A stretch of DNA of 64,000 nucleotides from Zygnema cylindricum (Eukaryota > Streptophyta > Zygnematophyceae > Zygnematales > Zygnemataceae): NCBI GenBank assembly GCA_037447655.1, contig JBBHKE010000902.1:36710-100709 (forward strand), written 5' to 3'. The stretch's first letter is position 1. Every line of letters starts with the position of its first letter. The position numbers were made by a program, and so were the translations under genes. This document shows positions 52,602-64,000 of the stretch, in pieces. The notes beneath the pieces are model-generated. The model was not told the origin of the DNA and ran no database searches. It saw only the letters and a list, made by a program, of their open reading frames with translations.

Positions 52602-55600
52602 TCTGTAGTGAGTACTTTTTCGTTGTCATCATATATTCATAAAGTACGAACTAATCAATATTAGAACTTTATAGCTCGAACTAGATAATTTTTGTTCACG
52701 TTTGTGCGCACTGTTCTACGGCCTCAGGGGGCCCAACCATCTGCAGGTAACCGATATTTTAGGGTTTGGGTCGATTAGGAAGATTCGGGTGGTCGATTAG
52801 GAGTCGATTAGGAAGATTCTGTCGGGCTGATTAGGAGTCGATTAAGAAGATTCTGGCTGGTCTATCTGGATTTGATTACGACGGGTCCTCATGAGTTGAT
52901 GCATACTTCATTTAAGAACTAAAGGAAAGTAAAACGATGTAAAGTGCGTGGTGGTTGGTCATGTCGTAAGTTAATGGTTGCTTTTTGTGTATATTTGCCT
53001 GGTCGGCAGTTATGCTGTTTTTAAGTTGAACGACACTACGCCTAAAAAACCACATATGACACGTCAGCACCTCTACATGGAAATATACCGGAATCTTCAA
53101 ATAAAAATCGACAGAACTGGCGATTCCGCGCAATTGTATAGACACGTGGAACACGCTCTTACCAAGACTACATAGAAACAGATGACGTTCGACGGTCGGC
53201 GAACAAACAAGAAGACTAATGAAACCGGTCATTGCGCACCGTCTACGTCAGACAAAAAGTTAGACCTACGTAGGCGTCCGCGTGTCGCCTCACTGGTTGA
53301 TGCCGCCTACGTCACCAGCGGCAAAATTTAAAATTTCTTTCGTTGAGAACGAGATCCGTACATGCAAAAGCGTCGGTGCAAGATACTCTTATGCAAAGCG
53401 ATTTGTACGGGTCAACTCACACCTGGTCACATTTCCAAAGAGTCGAACGAAACAGATTGTACGACAACCGACAATTTAGCTGAAATACGCCACGATGTAG
53501 ACTCTATGATGTAGAGTCAGCCTTTAGGGTTTTGCAAAAAGTACTGTACTGTACTGCTATGGTCGGAAAGTGATTGCAACCCATGGGAACAAGCTACACA
53601 CTGGTGAAGTTACACGCTGGTGAAGTTACACGCTGGGTGGAATCTCGGGGAGGCTCCATCTAGATTGCTGGACGTCGATGCAAAATGAGCCTTTGTAATA
53701 TTGTATAGCTACAGTGCTGTACCTGGAGACTCATAGCCTCGGGATCTCTCTTTCACCTTTAGAATAGAAGTAACTGTGTCGAGGCTAATATAATGGAACT
53801 CTTTCATTTCTTTTTCGTCCTCTCTTATGCTGGCGCTTTGTCTTTTTAAGCTGCCACGCTAATATTAGTGGCACACGAGAGTTAGGTTAAGCGACAATGG
53901 TCGCGGTAAAGCTTAGTCGATTCTGGCCATACAATAAATAAAGATTCCCTTCCTTTATCAAATGCTGATTTATTACTTTTAATTACGTCATGATTGCCGC
54001 TCAATTCGCTTTTATGTAGGATTACCGTCGATGCTGCGCGTTGCATTTCTGGTATGACACGCGGCATGATTGGTGAAACTGCCATGGATGGTTGGTTGCC
54101 ATATTGGTGCAATCTATAATAGAAAATCGGGGAAGTAGGGAGAGTGGTGTGTGGTAAGTGCACTCCACATGGTTGCGGAGGCAGATGGTAAGCGGAGGAC
54201 CAATCAGGACTCAGGTCGGGGGCGCGCGTCTATTCATGAGATAATACGTACGCGCTTACGTGGCTTCAGTTGTATTGTTCCACGTGGACGTCATGCAATG
54301 GCTCGCGACCTCGGTTTCGTCGTATGTGATAAACCCTAATTGCTAATAGCGCGCTTGATTGTTTCGTTTTTAACTTTTGATTTGTTGATACTTGTCGTTT
54401 ATAGTGAAACACTATACTGGAGATTGACCTTTTCATTGAAAAATCTGATGAAAGCATTTAAACTTTTCTTACTAGTTGGTTCGTTTGTGAAGATTATTGT
54501 GCTTTTCCGTGTTTCTGCCCGGAGATTTCGGGCAGCCCGAAAAGTTTCCAAACCTTTCGGAAAACGGAGGAAGGAATGGGATTGCGAAGCAGGCGAAAAC
54601 TGGCGTTTTCCGAACGCCATTGCCAAACGAATGTTTGACGGAATTCGACAATCATAGAACCATTTGAAAGGTATTTCAAAACCCTTTCTTTTGAACGTTC
54701 ATTTGCTGCAAATGAATGTGGATCAAGGCTGGCATGTTAATTAGAAAGGGCCACGAAAACGTTTCAACAGAAGCGTAAATTCTATATCACTCTATATTAC
54801 ATAAACGTAATTAATTAATAAGACGCTTGCACGAATATCGTTCTCAGAGATAGCATTTGTTGGATTTGGAATAAGATTGAAGAAGAAGAAACAAACAATA
54901 ATCCATTTCGGGGTAAAATTGGATAAAATTCGCAAATTTCCATTGCAAGTTTTGTCGTTTTGCAAGTGCTGTCCACGAAAAAGGTATTCTCCGTAGGTCT
55001 CTGAGGAGCCGCGGATCGCAGTGTCTCCTTTTGTGCGCTTTGAAGTCAGGTCGAAATGATGTGAATCAGGAAATACGTATTATACGCTCTGTGCTTCGTG
55101 AATCTCGAAAAAGTAATCCATGATCACTTGATCAGGTATCTCTCATTGAAACCTTTTAATATTGACACACTATATTCAGCATAGATGAATATTCTGATTT
55201 TTTTTTTAAGTCGGGGTAGAACCGTACGTACGAATGTACGGACCGATGAATATCGCATATTGGTAGGGGAGTAATTGCGCATCGGTACATTTCTTGTTGC
55301 GATAAATCGAAGAGGTTTCGATATTGGAGAGGGAAGACGATATATCGGGAACGGATTATTGCCGATGTATCGTGGGGTTGCTATTTTTTTTCCCACAATC
55401 GAACCCGTACCCTGAAGTAGGGAAATCGGAATTGTACTTATAGAGTAACGAGTATATATCGATTGTCAGTACGTCAAAAAAGATACATATAGGTTATGGA
55501 TAAAAAGGCTACTGTACAGTACAGTACTGTACTGTACCGGTGTACAAACAGTAGAGTACTGTACTATCTACGCAGCAGCTCTACGCAATTCCGTATGGTT

Positions 55601-56018
55601 TCCCCTGATATCCGTACGTAGTAGTACAAGATGTGTACTATTCAAGAACGAACAATAAGATTAACGTTGTTTGGACAAGATGTACGGTTTGCGGACAGGC
55701 AACGAGAGGCGACACGATTCAATGAACGGACGGTGTCATAGGTACATCGAAACCGTTCGATTTCACACGATTTCCTAGCATGGAGGAATGTCGAAGCCTC
55801 GCAAGCCACGTGGCACGTGCAGGCTGCTGCGCGTAAAAATCGGTTAACTTCAGCACTGTGCCACCGCCCATACCGATAAAAAGTGAATCTTGACTATTTG
55901 TTTTTTTCCCGCTTCATACAGTAAATCTATGTACAAACACCGACAGTTTTTTTACGCCTCGAATACTTTTGCATACGAGAAACGTAAGAAAATCGTACGG
56001 CTGCTTGCACGAGCATAC
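52602..56018. other. No gene recognised; short repeats
   Basis: Contains a short repeat of GTCGATTAGGAAGATTC variants (about 52769-52860), three copies of a 16-base ACACGCTGGTGAAGTT unit (about 53587-53637), and palindromic GTACTGTACTGTAC tracts (53544, 55506-55560). Short open frames have no recognised domain. Confidence 0.5.
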
Positions 56019-56020
56019 TA

Positions 56021-56560
56021 CACCGCGAATCGTTATTAGTGTCAAAGTTTAAATAGTGTTGAAGAAAATTTACCGTTATTGATGCTAATTAAGAATTTGA
56101 TTTTTTTCAAAAAAAAGGTGTATTCTAATTTCGGCGTTTATGCTGATTTGGGAACAGCAAAAATGGAATATTCGCCGTACGATTATATACATTAATATAT
56201 GTATCCGTACAAAATATTAGAAATCGTACGCCGTCGCGAATTTAAAATATCCGTACATGCTATACTAATTTACGTGTCAGACTACTCCCGTTGTTTTTAG
56301 CGCACGTTCCTATGCGTGCGCGTCTTATTTAATTCATTCTTTATAAATTTTCACTTGAAAAGGTACATTTATGTACGGTTTGACATCAACCGTACACCAC
56401 ACTATTTATATTTGTTTGTACTTTTGGGCTTTACGCTATTTTGTACGATACCTTAATTAACGTCAAGGAAAAATTAAAATCATCTATCCTATTTGAAATA
56501 AAAAATCAAAATTTTAAGAACCCAAATTAGTGACTTTGACACTAATAACGATGCGTGGTG
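56021..56560. mobile_element. TA-flanked CACCG/CGGTG MITE (540 bp), complete
   Basis: CACCGCGAATCGTTATTAG start and CACTAATAACGATGCGTGGTG end, with TA at 56019-56020 and 56561-56562. The terminal inverted repeats are about 30 bases. It is a near copy, in inverse orientation, of 56695-57229. Confidence 0.85.
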
Positions 56561-56694
56561 TATAAGGTTAACCTTCCATCAGGCGTTCCCAATAATTGTA
56601 CGGTCACGTTTACCGGCAGTAAAATTTGTAACACCCTTCCATCAGGTCGTGCCAGTGAAGCTAAAATTGTTGTCTTGTTAGATTGCGATTCGTA

Positions 56695-57229
56695 CACCGT
56701 GAATCGTTACTAGTGTCGAAGTCATTAATTTGGGTTCTTAAAATTTTGATTTTTTTCCTCAAATAAAATACATGATTTTAATTTTTCCTTGACGTTAATT
56801 AAGGTACCGTACAAAATAGCGTAAAGAACGAAAAGATAATAATATCTAAATAGTGTGGTGTATGGTCGATGTCATACCGTACATAAATGTATCTTTTCAA
56901 GGGGAAAATTTAAAAAAAATGAAATAAATCAAACGCGCACGCATAGGAACGTGCGCTCAACAAACTGGATTATTTCGACACGTAAATTAGTCTGACATAT
57001 ACGGATATTTTAATTTCATGACATCGTCCGATTTCTATAATTTTGTACGAGTACATATATTAATGTATATAGTCGTACGGCGAATATTCCATTTTTGCTG
57101 TTCCCAAATTAACATAATGCCGATATTAGAATACACCTTTAAAAAAAAAAAAAAAACTTAATTAGCATCAATTACGGTAAAATTTGTTCAACACTATTTA
57201 AACTTTAACACTAATAACGATTCGCGGTG
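56695..57229. mobile_element. TA-flanked CACCG/CGGTG MITE (535 bp), inverse of the previous
   Basis: CACCGTGAATCGTTACTAG start and CACTAATAACGATTCGCGGTG end, TA on both sides. The two inverse copies are separated by only 134 bases, making a large potential hairpin of about 1.2 kb. Confidence 0.85.
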
Positions 57230-57915
57230 TACCACGTAAGATCTTGTTGAGCCACCCGGGAATAATCATCATTTCGAAAAAGACAAAATCGCAACTGCGT
57301 ATGTGTACGGATAGACGTCGATTAAAATATATTAGTAGCGTCACGCTAATGTACAATCTGAACGTTCTTAGGGTTGTCGTCGTACCAACGGCCACGAAAA
57401 CCGTTGCAAAATTAAAGTTTGTATAAATGTCGAAAAATGTACCATTTTGTACGTGAGTGCATTATCGCTGTACCAACTTGAATGTGCACATTTATGAAAG
57501 AGGCGTGACAGGATGTCCTACAACCAAGATTTTGTCGTTGAACAGACTGGCTATGATGTCAAACGGTACACGCCATTTGCCACATGTAAGTTTATAGCTT
57601 CACGTATGTCGTGGATCGACTCTGATTTTACAAGTGGACCAATACACGCGTCCACTAAGCGCTAAGTGTCCTCTCGAGGACAGTCGGAGGAGACTCGCAA
57701 GGTACTGGATAGAAAGGGCGTTTGCGTCGAGAATTCAAAATCAGAAGGTGGGAGTTTTCGCCAAAAAGTTTAGAGAATCTTAACGATTTTTTAGTAAACA
57801 TCTTTTGTAAAAAAATAAAAAACAGTACGGCTTAGTACGGAAAGGTACTTTCTCAGTAAACAACCCCACTTTTCGCTTGATGAAAGGTTACCCTAAGTAG
57901 GCGAAATCAGCACTA
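57230..57915. other. No gene recognised
   Basis: No domain, repeat or RNA gene supported. Confidence 0.5.
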
Positions 57916-58120
57916 CACCGTGTACCACTATTAGTGTTAATAATTATTTCGTCGCTTAAAACGTCTTTTTCAACGTACACACTTGTCCGATTTTCAATAC
58001 GAGATTGCGAAGTGGAAGCTGAGAATCTTAACAGTCAGATCTGAAATCCGACATGTGTGAATGGAGAAAATATGTTTTAATAGGCGAAAAAAACATCAAC
58101 AACAATAACGATTCACCCTG
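57916..58120. mobile_element. Short MITE, second type (205 bp)
   Basis: TA-CACCGTGTACCACTATTAG start, AACAATAACGATTCACCCTG-TA end. The inside matches 42980-43216 and 61709-61905 (GTACACACTTGTCCGATTTTC, AAGCTGAGAATCTTA). Confidence 0.65.
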
Positions 58121-58740
58121 TATTGTACAGTGATATCTAATAAGACAGGCAAAAATAGCTTGCACCAATTTTACTTTGTGCCCTTTCAATATGAACGTAC
58201 GCAAAATCGCACAGAAAATAAAAATTCCGCGGTCTCAAACTGTCGCAGTCGGAGCAGATTGTTACGTACGAACTCGACTTAATTGTCGCGGCTAGCGTAG
58301 AGTACGACAGACATTTCAGACTTCCCTCTTGATACTTTTTTAAGTGTCGTATGGCTAGTGCAAAACCGCACGGAAACGCAAACCCCGCCGGTCGAGCTAG
58401 TCTAAATAGAGGCAGTCAAACGTACGAAAATTTGGTTTCACGGTGTAATCGGTTTGATATCGTGTCGGTTCAACAACGAACAAATCGACTATGTAGTACA
58501 CCTAATGATTATCAATTTTCACCTTTTGTGTCAGTAAAAGTACTATAATCGTTTTCTCTTTACAGTGTTTGCGAATATTAATGTATCCATTGGTCATTAA
58601 ATCAATCTTAGGCATTCCGGACTAAAAGAGATTTGTGTCATTCGACTAAGTTGACTTTTAACAGATTAGGAATCTATTCCGTATAACTTGCAGTTGAAAT
58701 TTTGAACGGTAAGTCAGCCACGGTACTGTACTGTAACAGA
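58121..58740. other. No gene recognised
   Basis: No domain or repeat supported; GTAC-rich text near 58725. Confidence 0.5.
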
Positions 58741-58743
58741 TTA

Positions 58744-59515
58744 GGGTGTGTCTCTATGTACTGCAAACTTAGAGCGTTTACTTTGTTTTTTAGCGTAGAT
58801 CCGGCGGACCCGGATTTCGAGTGTCCTTATGTGTTCCAAACAAAGTTGTCACTTAAAGGTGTGACCATTGTATACGTCGCATTGCCGGTGACGGTTGTCA
58901 ACGTGTACAATCTGTGATGACACACCAAATTGTAAAAAAATTCTTTAAACATCGCGTAACATTGTGTGACGTTTGTAGACGTTTCCACCGGTCAGCGTAG
59001 AGCTTGCCTTGTGACAGGATGAGGTATAGTGCAATTTGAAAAAGAGAATGCGAGGCTGCGTGAAAAAAGTAGCGTGTGCGACTTGATGTGGCGCCCTTAG
59101 AGACTTCTCACAATATTGTCAAATGGCATCGTAATTTGTAGACCCTTGGAATGGAAAAATCCGTACTGAACGAAACGCGACAAAAAATAACAAATTGTGT
59201 ACTTTGATGGACGCAAACGGACAAAACATAACGAATAGTGTACCTTTTGCCGTCGCTTTAATTCGTTTGATTTTTTTGTAAAAAATTTACACGTGCGAAT
59301 ACGTGTTCCTATTTATTTTTCGAAAATACTTTGTTTTAAAACACATCAGCCATGTGTTTTTAAGAAAAGTTTGAAAATGACATTTTTTGGCGTTGTTGCG
59401 TGTCGAAGAACACAAATCGCCAACATGTAGTACATCTTTAATTCGATGATGATGCAAAATGTATTTTTCCTTTCTTTTATTTTTTTGTACGGCTCAAACT
59501 TACTCGGTACGGCTC
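58744..59515. mobile_element. Harbinger-type MITE relative, copy 1 (right end truncated)
   Basis: TTA then GGGTGTGTCTCTATGTAC. The sequence GATCCGGCGGACCCGGATTTC and the following 150 bases are repeated in copy 2 and, inverted, in copy 3. The right end lacks the terminal repeat, where copy 2 begins. Confidence 0.65.
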
Positions 59516-59518
59516 TAA

Positions 59519-60286
59519 GGGTACGACCCCATGTACACGTAACTTAGCGAACTTATTTTGTATTTTAGTGCGGATCTGGCGTATCCAGATTTCAGGTGTC
59601 TCTATGTGTGTACTAAAAAATGTTACTTAAGTTTGTGACGATTCTATACATCCACAATACCCGTGACGACTGTCACCATGTACAATCTGTCTTGCCGCAC
59701 CATATTTTTAGAAATTGTTTGAAGCGTCGCAAGACACATCGTAACTTTTGAAACAATTTGGTATGTCGCATGTCATTGCGTGACATCGTAGACGTGCAGC
59801 CTTGCAGCTGTGGCTGTACGACATGCCTTTGCGTAAACCTCTTCCGTCTGGCCGCCATGACTTGGCAAGGACAGCCGCCAGGACTATGCAGATTTTTACC
59901 TTCCCAAATTTTTCACCTTTACGTGAGATGGCACACCACCGTCGAGACCCTTTAAAAAAAAACTGTACAACGTGCATATGGACAAAAACGAACAGCCCCG
60001 TACTTTTTCAGTTGTAAGAAAAAAAAAATTACACGTGGGAATATGTTTTCCTTTTGGTGTAAACGGATTTACTTAGCTTAAAACACATCGGCGATGTGTT
60101 TTATGATAAGTTTGACGATGACGTGACAGTGGGTTGAAAAAAAGCAAGACGACAAATTTTCTTACATCCTAAGTTGAGAATGACGCAAATTGTACTCTAC
60201 AAATTTGCGGTTTATTTGTACGGCCGCAACTTAGGCAGTACGGCGCTAAGTTTGAAAGGAAAACGGCAGAAAAAAACCCGAACTTA
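59519..60286. mobile_element. Harbinger-type MITE relative, copy 2
   Basis: TAA then GGGTACGACCCCATGTAC; direct repeat of copy 1 (AACTTAG, GATCTGGCGTATCCAGATTTC, GTACAATCTGTC). Its right end runs into copy 3 at a TTA. Confidence 0.6.
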
Positions 60287-61267
60287 GGGTGCGTCTCTGT
60301 GTGCTTAAGTAAGGATTTTTTTTTGTCGTTTTCCTGTAAAACTTAGAGCCGTACCGCGTAAGTTTCAACCGTACAATAAAATAGATAAAAAGAGAAGTAC
60401 ATTTTGCGTCATCATCGAATTTAAAATGTACTACATGTTGTCGTCTTGTGTTTTTCGACCCACTTCGACGACAAAAAACGTCATCTTCAACCTTATCTTT
60501 AAAATACAGGGCCGATGTGTTTTAAAATTAGGGATTTTCTATAAACAAATAGGAACACCTATTCGCACGTGTAATGTTTTGTTCAACAACTTCAAACGAA
60601 TTCAAGCGACGTGGAAGTGTACACCGCGAATCGTTATTAGCGTTATGAAGTCTATATCGACACCCCAAAATTTTGACATTAATACCTTAAATAGAACAAA
60701 CTACACTATTTAAGGACGTGGACCATAATCTGCCATGTCTCCTGACACTAAATTAGAATGAATGACGCTATTTTTTTCTTTACACCAATAATTTCTCAAC
60801 GTTAATAACGATTCGCGGTGTACACGATACGCTATGTTTTGTCCGTTTTTGTCTAATACGACAAAGAGAATTACACAATTTGTTTTGTTTTGTCCGTTTC
60901 CATCCGGTACGGATTTTTTTTTTGCAGGGGTCTCAAGGTTCCTATGCCATTTCACGTCGAGCCGACAATAGACGCAAAGGCAAAACGAATCTTTTTCAAC
61001 CGTGAAACGGCACAGGCTGGAGGGCGGTAGGTCTACAATGTCACGAAAAGTCACGCGACGTCACAAGCATTTACGAAAAATAACGTGCGTCATCATAGAT
61101 TGTAGAAGTTGACAGCCGTCACGGGCTTTGTCGACGTATACAATCGTCACGCCCTTAAGTGACAATTTCGTTTGGTACACATTGGGTCACCCGAAATCCG
61201 GGTCCGCCGGATCTGCGCTAAAAAACAAAAAAAAATCTCTAAGTTTGAAGTACATAGAGACGCACCC
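60287..61267. mobile_element. Harbinger-type MITE, copy 3, inverted, TSD TTA (981 bp)
   Basis: GGGTGCGTCTCTGTGTGC at 60287 and the inverse GTACATAGAGACGCACCC ending 61267, flanked by TTA (60284-60286, 61268-61270). It carries a complete 199-bp TA-flanked MITE inside (60622-60820). Relative to copies 1 and 2 its orientation is reversed. Confidence 0.8.
60622..60820. mobile_element. TA-flanked CACCG/CGGTG MITE (199 bp) nested in copy 3
   Basis: CACCGCGAATCGTTATTAGCG start, ACGTTAATAACGATTCGCGGTG end, TA on both sides. The short internal part resembles 8887-9102 (TGGACCATAATCTGCCA versus TGGCAGATTATGGTCCA, inverted). Confidence 0.85.
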
Positions 61268-61270
61268 TTA

Positions 61271-61348
61271 GCCACATAGGGCCATACCCTAAGTTTTACA
61301 GGAAAACGATAGGAAAAAACCCTTACTTTGGCACATAGAGACGCACCC
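61271..61348. mobile_element. Terminal fragment of a further TTA-flanked MITE
   Basis: ACAGGAAAACG...AAAAAACCC and GCACATAGAGACGCACCC ending 61348, then TTA. Only one end is present. Confidence 0.6.
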
Positions 61349-61395
61349 TTAGATTTTGGAGTCGAATATTTCCGCGGACGATAGCGATTGACGGT

Positions 61396-61461
61396 GTACT
61401 GTATTGTATTGGTATTGTATTGTATTGGTATTGGTATTGGTATTGTATTGTATTGTATTGT
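61396..61461 (+). repeat. (GTATT)n / (GGTATT)n microsatellite
   Basis: Alternating 5- and 6-base units TATTG and TATTGG for about 65 bases. Confidence 0.9.
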
Positions 61462-61708
61462 CAGTGGGAAGGACGAATAATGTACGATTGTACGAAAATT
61501 GAAGACCTCTTCGGAGTTTGTTTATCTGACCTTTGGTCGACAGCTGTGCTGTAGCGTGACCAATCATTGCTAATTCAAATCGAGAATATGGAGACCGAAT
61601 ATGGGGATGCATTTTAAACGCATAAATTTCTGATAGAACTGAAAAAGAAAAAATAGAATTGTTGGTGCGCCGAGGGAGGATGACAACTGCGATATACCGA
61701 TAAAAATT

Positions 61709-61905
61709 GATGTACTACAGTGTTAATAAAATTTTCGCAACTCAAAACAACTTTTCACCGTACACACTTGTCTAGTTTTCACTCTTTGACCACCAATCGG
61801 AAGCTGAGAATCTTACCTTTCAATCGCAACCGTCAGAACGACAATCGAACAAGTGTGTACGGGAAAAAGATGTTTTAAGTGGCGGAAAAAACATTAACAC
61901 CACTT
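61709..61905. mobile_element. Short MITE, second type (third copy)
   Basis: ACAGTGTTAATAAAATTTTCG start and GGCGGAAAAAACATTAACAC end, with the shared GTACACACTTGTC core. Ends are degenerate. Confidence 0.55.
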
Positions 61906-61915
61906 GAGTACAGTA

Positions 61916-62130
61916 CACCGCCAATCGTTATTAGCGTTTAGAAATTATTAGTGTTAAAAATTAATTATCGTTATCAACGCTAGTTTGAGTTTATCAAGAT
62001 TTCAAAAAAAAATGTTAACTCTAATTGATCCATAACGCTGATTTGGGTACAACGGATCTGCCATCAGGGTGTTCACAGTAAAATAGGCAAAATTACAAAA
62101 TCTGACAAATCGTACACCGTCGCGTCCTTT
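61916..62130. mobile_element. TA-flanked CACCG MITE, left part
   Basis: TA-CACCGCCAATCGTTATTAGCG start, then text like 62400-62926. The right end is not found before 62130. Confidence 0.5.
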
Positions 62131-62399
62131 TAGGTTGAAGTTCCATCATACGTTTCTGTAATTGTATGGCAAACTCTACAGACCGGATCGTGAGTCGATG
62201 TTCCATCACGTAGAGTCTGTAAGCCACGTGTTCTAAACTGATTGGTGCCACGCAAGCTACGATCCGATATTGAATATCTTTCATAATTTTACCACCGACA
62301 AAATTATCTTCAAATCTTGACTTGCGTACCATGTACCTGCGTACGAAGTAACCATACGACAAATTTTTATACTTTTTGCAGACGCCAGTCTGTACGCTA

Positions 62400-62926
62400 C
62401 ACCGCCAATCGTTATTAGCGTGTAAGTTTTTTTAGCGTATAAAAATAATTACCGTGGTGTACGTTATTTAAGAATTTGAAAATTTTGGAAAAAATCATAC
62501 ATTCTAATTGTTTGGTTATGGTAATTTGGATCTTTGAAAAAAAAAATGTCGGTCGCAAACATGCTTACACTAATATAGGTACCCGTACAAAATTTGACAA
62601 ATCGTACACAAAACGTACATTCACACGGTCGAAACGCGGCTGTCGGACGAATATGTGGGAACGGGATTTTTTACGACCTAGTTTTTTTTACGCACATTCT
62701 CATGCGTTCGCGATTACTAAAACTAATTTATTGTACCTTTTAAGTTAAAAAGGTATATTTATGTACGGTATGACATTGACCGTACACCACTCTATTTAAG
62801 AGACAACGTACTGAAAATAACCCTAAATAGAATAAAGAAAAAATCGAATGAACTACACTAATGGAGAATAATAAAAAAAAAACGGGACGGAATTAGCGTA
62901 CACAACGCTAATAACGATTGGCGGTG
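62400..62926. mobile_element. TA-flanked CACCG/CGGTG MITE (527 bp), complete
   Basis: CACCGCCAATCGTTATTAGCG start and ACGCTAATAACGATTGGCGGTG end, TA on both sides. The inside is shared with 51390-51786 (inverted) and 43219-43762. Confidence 0.85.
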
Positions 62927-63741
62927 TACTGTACAGTACAGTACTGTTGGGTCAAACAAAAGCTGAACGAAAGGTACAGTAGAGTACAGTACTTTTCATG
63001 TACAAAAGACCAAAAGTGTTGTCACACGGAAAACGACCTGCTGCGATTTGCAGGTCAATGTTTCGAGTTACATTTGTCACAAAAGTGTTTTAGGTAGACG
63101 TCAAAGGACGTCAAGAATAGTAAAATACGCACGAAAAAAGACGTTCATCACGGCAACAAAACTCTGACCGGTTCAGAATGATTTCGTTGATTAATTAATA
63201 TCCTCCATCTGTCCTTCATTCCTTTGTTTTCGAGAAGCTATGCGTCAAAAGTTTTCAATCCAATCACGTCGACGAATGAGAATTTTTCAATCAACGCGTA
63301 TTCTTGTTTCTGACGCGCAAGTCAACCTTTTTTTCGTTCGAATAAAACATTACCAGTCAATCTGACTTCGGGGTCTCAATCATTTCGTAGCAAACCAATT
63401 TTGACGAAGAATACGTTCTCGTATCAATTTGTCAGAAAAACATTGCACGGGACATGTGGCAAGGAACTGGTGCAGCCCGTAAATCGAAAACTCCTCCAAG
63501 GTTCTGTAAGAAAAACGTTTGAAGCGTCGGAATACGCTTCTTGCGTTCGGATCATGGCTGATCGGACGGTCCAGAAGTATGTATTAAAAAACGGAATACA
63601 CACGTGTATAAAAAGTGGCTGATTGGCGGTCACAAAAAATATCAAAAGATCCTCGTGCGATGATGATAGATGAGGCTAGCGTCAGTCCACTTCCAAGGCT
63701 TATGCCAAAGTGACCAGCTATATACTAAATTACTAATTAAT
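62927..63741. other. No gene recognised
   Basis: Begins with palindromic GTACTGTACAGTACAG text. A 73-codon open stretch at 63401-63622 has no known domain. Nothing else supported. Confidence 0.5.
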
Positions 63742-63826
63742 TGCGTGGTTCACACTTGGAAAAATGGGAAAACGATGTCATATGCGTGGTTCACACTTGG
63801 AAAAATGGGAAAACGATATCATAAAT
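63742..63826 (+). repeat. 41-bp tandem duplication
   Basis: TGCGTGGTTCACACTTGGAA and the following 21 bases repeat at 63742 and 63783 with two or three differences. Confidence 0.9.
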
Positions 63827-64000
63827 TTTGGGATCCGTACGCCAAATTTCATAAAATGACAAAAAACGCGGCAGTGACGGTTGGGACGGTCGGTTTCGAC
63901 CGTTTTGGAGCGTAGCGGCGGAAAAAAAATGCAGTTTTAAGCGTCAAAACTTGACAGCTGCGAATACCGAACAGCAACTGCCGTCCGCCATCGGACATCA

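Noticed and set aside
53853-53873. Stem-loop with TAATATTAG in the loop, resembling a rolling-circle replication nonamer
   Set aside because: The last base differs from the conserved nonamer, the stem is only five pairs, and no Rep-like frame is nearby.

Overview
The window is a repeat-dominated stretch of a large plant-type nuclear genome. GT-AG introns, a plant-like leucine-rich-repeat gene, Ty1/copia and Ty3/gypsy elements, PIF/Harbinger relics and many short inverted-repeat elements all point to a streptophyte. A charophyte such as Chara is my best guess from the repeat density and intron size, but nothing here proves the species. There are no bacterial features, rRNA genes or true tRNA genes.

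Host coding sequence is sparse, and all the credible pieces are on the + strand. At the left end, two or three exons (315-1024, 3647-3776, tentatively 4215-4259) encode a serine-rich N-terminus and a helical segment like the one preceding the repeats of plant RNI/RAD7-like LRR proteins. At 48049-49229, four phase-compatible exons encode cysteine-type LRRs and end in a clean stop. I propose these are the two ends of one gene whose central intron (about 43 kb) has been filled by transposons. The alternative is two unrelated genes.

Layout. 1-5 kb: N-terminal exons and CT/GA microsatellites. 5-7 kb: degenerate tandem and AT-rich repeats. 7.3-9.8 kb: PIF/Harbinger transposase relic split by a reverse-oriented solo LTR and a MITE. 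10-11.3 kb: pyrimidine-rich satellite-like tract. 11.6-16.2 kb: decayed copia copy (family 1). 16.2-26.3 kb: gypsy relic with a nearly complete family 1 copia inserted in its gag, bounded by the target duplication GTAAA. 26.3-30.1 kb: third family 1-like copia (family 1b), fused in frame at about 30.06 kb to a second copia lineage (family 2). 30.1-41.7 kb: a family 2 element split in its linker by a 7.1 kb LTR-bounded insertion (target duplication CGAAG) that itself carries an opposite-strand family 2 element. 41.8-45.2 kb: inverted-repeat elements ending CACCG...CGGTG next to TA. 45.7-47.9 kb: 150-bp tandem repeats, a CAT-trinucleotide tract and an AT-rich repeat. 48-49.2 kb: LRR exons. 50.2-51 kb: possible LINE tail. 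51.4-64 kb: nested MITEs of two main superfamilies, one flanked by TA and one flanked by TTA.

The most unusual molecular feature is in family 1 copia. The primer-binding site directly after the 5' LTR is complementary to the anticodon half of plant initiator tRNA-Met, as in Drosophila copia, and it lies inside the gag reading frame. That frame opens at an ATG in the last 20 bases of the LTR. Premature stops in the copia and gypsy frames are often TGG to TAG or CGA to TGA changes, consistent with decay of methylated cytosines.
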